Of a DNA stretch of 64,000 bases, positions 60,708-64,000 are shown piece by piece. Position 1 is the first letter of the stretch. The number at the start of each line of letters is the position of its first letter. A program made the translations under genes and the position numbers. Source of the DNA: an uncultured Ruminococcus sp. (GTDB taxonomy: Bacteria > Bacillota > Clostridia > Oscillospirales > Ruminococcaceae); the NCBI GenBank assembly GCA_910576995.1, contig CAJTLC010000001.1, forward strand, positions 1,221 through 65,220, read 5' to 3'. A model generated the notes under the pieces. It saw nothing but the letters and a program-made list of their open reading frames with translations, was not told the origin of the DNA and ran no database searches.

Positions 60708-63092
60708 ATGAACAAGATAAATATTCGTTCTCAGAAATCGCCGCAGCGCATCAAAGCAGATCCGGATAAGGGATTGACTTCTGCGCAGGTAGCAGAGCGA
60801 AAAAGCATGGGTTATGACAACTGCCCTGCCGATCCGCCTTCAAAATCGGTAGGCGAGATAATCACGGATAATTTATTCACATATTTTAACTTTATTTTTT
60901 TTATTCTTGCGTGTCTTATAATTTACGCAGGAACTTTTCGAGATCTTACATTTATGCCGATAATAATAGCTAATACCCTTATCGGCATAATTCAGGAATT
61001 GCGTTCGAAGCGCGTTCTGGACAAACTATCGGTTATGAACGCGCCGCTTACCGCTGTAATTCGCGACGGAAGAGAAATGAAACTGCCTTCGAAAGATGTG
61101 GTTCTCGACGACGTTGTAGTATTTCGCGCGGGCAATCAGATAAGTGCAGACGCCGTCATAATCGACGGGAACGTATCTGTAAACGAAGCTCTGCTTACGG
61201 GTGAATCCGACGAGATCTCAAAGAGCGAAGGCGATACGCTGATGTCGGGAAGCTTTATAGTTTCTGGATTTTGCAGGGCGCGGCTTGAAAGAGTAGGGGA
61301 GGAATCCTACATTTCGCAGCTTACCATACAAGCGAAAAAAACAAAAAAAGGAGAGCGTTCGGAAATGATACGCTCCCTTAATAAGATCGTGAAAATAGCC
61401 GGAATCATGATCATTCCAATAGCCTTTCTGCTTTTTTATCAGCAGCATTTTCTTGAACATAATAATGTCAGCAGCAGTATTCAGGCTATGGTCGCAGCGG
61501 TTATAGGTATGATCCCCGAAGGACTTTTCCTGCTTGCAAGTACAACGCTTGCTATCAGCACGATAAAGCTTGCGACGGGAAAGGTTCTTGTACATGACAT
61601 GAAGTGCATTGAAACTCTTGCCCGTGTTGATACTCTTTGCGTCGACAAGACAGGAACGATCACGGAAAGCGAAATGAGCGTTATATCGGCGATTCCCAAT
61701 AATATATCTCAGGAAGAACTCATAAGGCTTATAAGTGATTTTGCGGCGGCGCAGTCTGCTGATAATGCAACGATGATCGCTGTTAAAAATTATTTTACCT
61801 CTCCATCGGGGCAGAGGATAAAGTCGTACAGCGGTTTTTCTTCGGAATTCAAATACAGCGGAACAGTTCTCGAAAGCGGAGCGTATGTACTCGGCGCGCC
61901 TGAATCAGTTCTTAAAGAAAAAGCTGAACCGTTCGCAAAAATGATAGAAGAAAACGGCAGAAAAGGCAATCGAGTGCTTGCGTTTGGAAAATACAGTGGA
62001 ATTCCCGATGGTAAGGCGCTTACCGCCGAGACTGAAGCGTTGGGATTCGTGTTGTTATCAAATCCAATTCGCAAAAGCGCACCCGATACGTTTAAATTTT
62101 TTGCCGAGCAGGGCGTGGATATCAAGGTAATATCGGGCGATAATCCCATAACCGTTTCGGAGATAGCGGCTCAGGCGGGAATTGCGAACGCCGAAAAATA
62201 CGTTGACGCAACCACGCTGAAAAGCGATGAAGCGATAAATTCGGCGATGCTGCATTATACAGTATTTGGCAGAGTTACGCCGGAACAGAAGAGAAAATTT
62301 GTCCGCGCACTCAAAAAAGCAGGTCGAACCGTCGCGATGACCGGAGACGGCGTAAACGACGTACTTGCGCTGAAAGACGCCGACTGCTCCGTTGCGATGG
62401 CTTCGGGAAGCGAGGCTGCCGCGCAGGCTTCACAGCTTGTTTTGCTTGAATCCGACTTTTCAAAGATGCCCGACGTTGTAATGGAAGGCAGAAAAGTCGT
62501 TAATAATCTGGAACGTTCGGGAAGCCTATTTCTTGTGAAAAATATATTTTCAGCTATAATGGCACTGATAGCGATATTCGCCAGCATAACATACCCATTA
62601 AAGCCGGCAAACATCTCCCTGATCAGTATGTTTACGATCGGACTTCCGGGACTGCTGCTTTCACAGATTCCGAATCGCGATTTGATCAAGGGAAAATTTA
62701 TGACTAATATCCTGCTGAAAGCTCTTCCGGCAGGTCTTACCGACGCTGCGATAGTGGCGGCAATGATAATTTTCGGCAGCATTTTCAATGTTGCTCAGGA
62801 AGATATTTCGACAGCGTCAACTATCCTGCTTAGCGTAGTCGGCATGATGATACTCTACCGCATAAGTAAGCCGATGAATTCCGTAAAATGGGGAATATGG
62901 GGAATTTGCGGACTTCTTATGATATTGTGCATGGTATTTTTCGGCAGCTTTTTCAGCGTTTACGGAATGTCGCTCAGCTGTATACTTCTTTGCGTGAATT
63001 TTTCGATAATAGCCGAACCGACGCTCCGATACCTCACCGTTATAATCGAATGGATAAGCAGATTATTTCGGGGAGAAAAATCCACATCATAA
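60708..63092 (+). CDS. P-type cation-transporting ATPase
   Basis: A 794-residue pump from ATG 60708; ATG 60699 is nearly touching the AAGGAAG site and less likely. The actuator loop has LLTGESDEISKS, TM4 has MIPEGLFLLAS, the phosphorylated Asp is in CVDKTGTITES, and TGDGVNDVLALKDADCSVAM closes the phosphorylation domain. About ten membrane segments. The IPEG motif and size place it with the P2/CtpE-like group, probably Ca2+ or another divalent ion; the N-domain is short. No partner gene is adjacent. Confidence 0.92.
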   Translation: MNKINIRSQKSPQRIKADPDKGLTSAQVAERKSMGYDNCPADPPSKSVGEIITDNLFTYFNFIFFILACLIIYAGTFRDLTFMPIIIANTLIGIIQELRSKRVLDKLSVMNAPLTAVIRDGREMKLPSKDVVLDDVVVFRAGNQISADAVIIDGNVSVNEALLTGESDEISKSEGDTLMSGSFIVSGFCRARLERVGEESYISQLTIQAKKTKKGERSEMIRSLNKIVKIAGIMIIPIAFLLFYQQHFLEHNNVSSSIQAMVAAVIGMIPEGLFLLASTTLAISTIKLATGKVLVHDMKCIETLARVDTLCVDKTGTITESEMSVISAIPNNISQEELIRLISDFAAAQSADNATMIAVKNYFTSPSGQRIKSYSGFSSEFKYSGTVLESGAYVLGAPESVLKEKAEPFAKMIEENGRKGNRVLAFGKYSGIPDGKALTAETEALGFVLLSNPIRKSAPDTFKFFAEQGVDIKVISGDNPITVSEIAAQAGIANAEKYVDATTLKSDEAINSAMLHYTVFGRVTPEQKRKFVRALKKAGRTVAMTGDGVNDVLALKDADCSVAMASGSEAAAQASQLVLLESDFSKMPDVVMEGRKVVNNLERSGSLFLVKNIFSAIMALIAIFASITYPLKPANISLISMFTIGLPGLLLSQIPNRDLIKGKFMTNILLKALPAGLTDAAIVAAMIIFGSIFNVAQEDISTASTILLSVVGMMILYRISKPMNSVKWGIWGICGLLMILCMVFFGSFFSVYGMSLSCILLCVNFSIIAEPTLRYLTVIIEWISRLFRGEKSTS

Positions 63093-64000
63093 TGCATATT
63101 TTTCCCATTCCGCAATGCGCGATTTCATTTCTTGGATATTGAGGATACCGTAGGCGAATCCCTTGCGGATAAGTTCATCGGGAACATACTGATCGTATTT
63201 TTCAAAAACAGGCACTTCATTCGGGTAGACAAGCTCGATAGGATCGAATTCTACAGTGGCTTCTTCTGCAAGAATTGCAAAAAATTCTTGGGGAGAAGCT
63301 TTCATTTTAAACTGAATATAATACGGACGCGCGGAATCAAGCCCTTTCAGACCGAGTCGATCGCCGCATTTCAGTTTCAGAAAGCGTTCGAGAGCGAAAA
63401 ATGCATACGTCCCCAGCCATGGAAAAAGCGCCCACATACTTCCGCCGAGACATATCAGCGGAGAATCGGTGATACCCGCATTTTTAGCGGAAATTCTGGC
63501 GCGTTCAAGTCGCATGACGGCATTTTTCATAAGATACGGATAACTTTTTTCCTCACGCAAAACTTCGCGCATTCTAAGCAGGATTTTCGTATTTATATCG
63601 CCGGGGCAGTCGCCGAAATAAGCGGGAACTTTTCCCTTGATCATCGTGCAGTAAACGAGATGCCGCTTATGATCGACTTCCTCAACAAGCCACACATGAC
63701 CTGCTATAGCGAGTTTTTCGCCGACGGGCGGAGGGCTTACGATCGTACCCAATTCCTGAGATTCGCAGCGAACCGTGTACTCCTCGTTCTCCTGAAATAC
63801 TGCGTAAAATTTATAATTATTAACGACGCGCTCACCGCTTATCCCGATAATTATGCCGCCCTCTTCCGTGCGCTGAATATGGTCGATTTTAAGCAGATGA
63901 CGAAGCATTATTTTGAGATCATCCTGCGAGATTCGGTGAAAATAATTTAACGAAAGCACGCGCGATGCAAGCTGCGGAGGAGTTAATTCACCGCTTGACG
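63087..64000 (-). CDS. C-terminal part of a DEAD/DEAH helicase (partial)
   Basis: The frame is open to the window edge, so the listed GTG at 63959 is only an internal codon; the protein continues upstream. The visible ~304 residues begin GELTPPQLASRVLSLNYF and include HLLKIDHIQRTEEGGIIIG, VSPPPVGEKLAIAGHVWLV and GDINTKILLRMREVL, which resemble the C-terminal domains of Lhr-like helicases in Firmicutes; helicase motifs themselves lie outside. It converges with the ATPase gene, overlapping it by 6 bases at the tails. Confidence 0.7.
   Translation of the reverse strand, partial: SSGELTPPQLASRVLSLNYFHRISQDDLKIMLRHLLKIDHIQRTEEGGIIIGISGERVVNNYKFYAVFQENEEYTVRCESQELGTIVSPPPVGEKLAIAGHVWLVEEVDHKRHLVYCTMIKGKVPAYFGDCPGDINTKILLRMREVLREEKSYPYLMKNAVMRLERARISAKNAGITDSPLICLGGSMWALFPWLGTYAFFALERFLKLKCGDRLGLKGLDSARPYYIQFKMKASPQEFFAILAEEATVEFDPIELVYPNEVPVFEKYDQYVPDELIRKGFAYGILNIQEMKSRIAEWEKYAL

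Overview
The window looks like a chromosomal segment of a gut or rumen Firmicute close to Ruminococcus (Oscillospiraceae). The reasons are a GH9 endoglucanase ending in a type I dockerin, a second small dockerin protein, AGGAGG-type ribosome binding sites, TTGACA/17/TATAAT promoters, and an anaerobe-style nitrogen gene set (type III glutamine synthetase, ANTAR regulator, Amt-PII fusion). No rRNA, tRNA, CRISPR array or complete insertion sequence was seen.

Layout. 1-7.8 kb: a CAGA microsatellite, a large secreted protein with a 36-residue peptide gene directly behind it, then a six-gene operon (lipoprotein, HPr-kinase-like P-loop protein, PqqD-like protein, S26-type peptidase, ABC exporter, nucleotidyltransferase-like protein). 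This has the composition of a peptide maturation and export system, but has no recognisable lasso or lanthipeptide cyclase. 7.9-10.5 kb: NrtR-like regulator, nicotinamidase and nicotinate phosphoribosyltransferase (NAD salvage). 10.5-19.3 kb (minus strand): an ion-transporter-superfamily permease with a cytidylate-kinase-like protein, CTP synthase with glutamine synthetase III, and an ammonium transporter fused to a PII domain. 19.4-30.6 kb: one six-gene nitrogen operon, gltB-gltD-GS paralogue-ANTAR regulator-purF-asnB. Both amt and gltB have a strong promoter followed by intrinsic terminators in the leader, which suggests antitermination control by the ANTAR protein.

30.7-35 kb: a small membrane protein and a five-gene minus-strand operon (membrane protein, DUF4261-like protein, methyltransferase, Maf, DUF1015). 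35-40.5 kb: response regulator, sensor kinase, ABC ATPase and FtsX-type permease, resembling a peptide-sensing and detoxification module. 40.6-43.3 kb: nucleotide-sugar dehydratase and galE. 43.6-48.4 kb: uvrBA. 48.6-53.3 kb: a tight operon with its own promoter: a secreted dockerin protein carrying three VYGP[A/P] repeats, a radical SAM/SPASM enzyme, an alpha/beta hydrolase, a condensation-fold acyltransferase and a zinc-ribbon membrane protein. This is the most intriguing locus: it could be a modified peptide destined for the cellulosome. 53.2-57.7 kb: a cloverleaf-like structured element, a MITE, an AgcS symporter, and an operon of two paralogous unknown proteins plus a tyrosine recombinase with a palindrome at its promoter. 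57.7-64 kb: GH9 cellulase, P-type cation ATPase, and the C-terminal end of a helicase cut by the window edge.

Small non-coding elements with terminal inverted repeats (MITE-like) recur between genes, and a short AGCGTGTTMAC motif lies just after several stop codons, before terminators. Everything was read by eye: family names rest on motif recognition, and functions given for the two peptide-like systems are inference.
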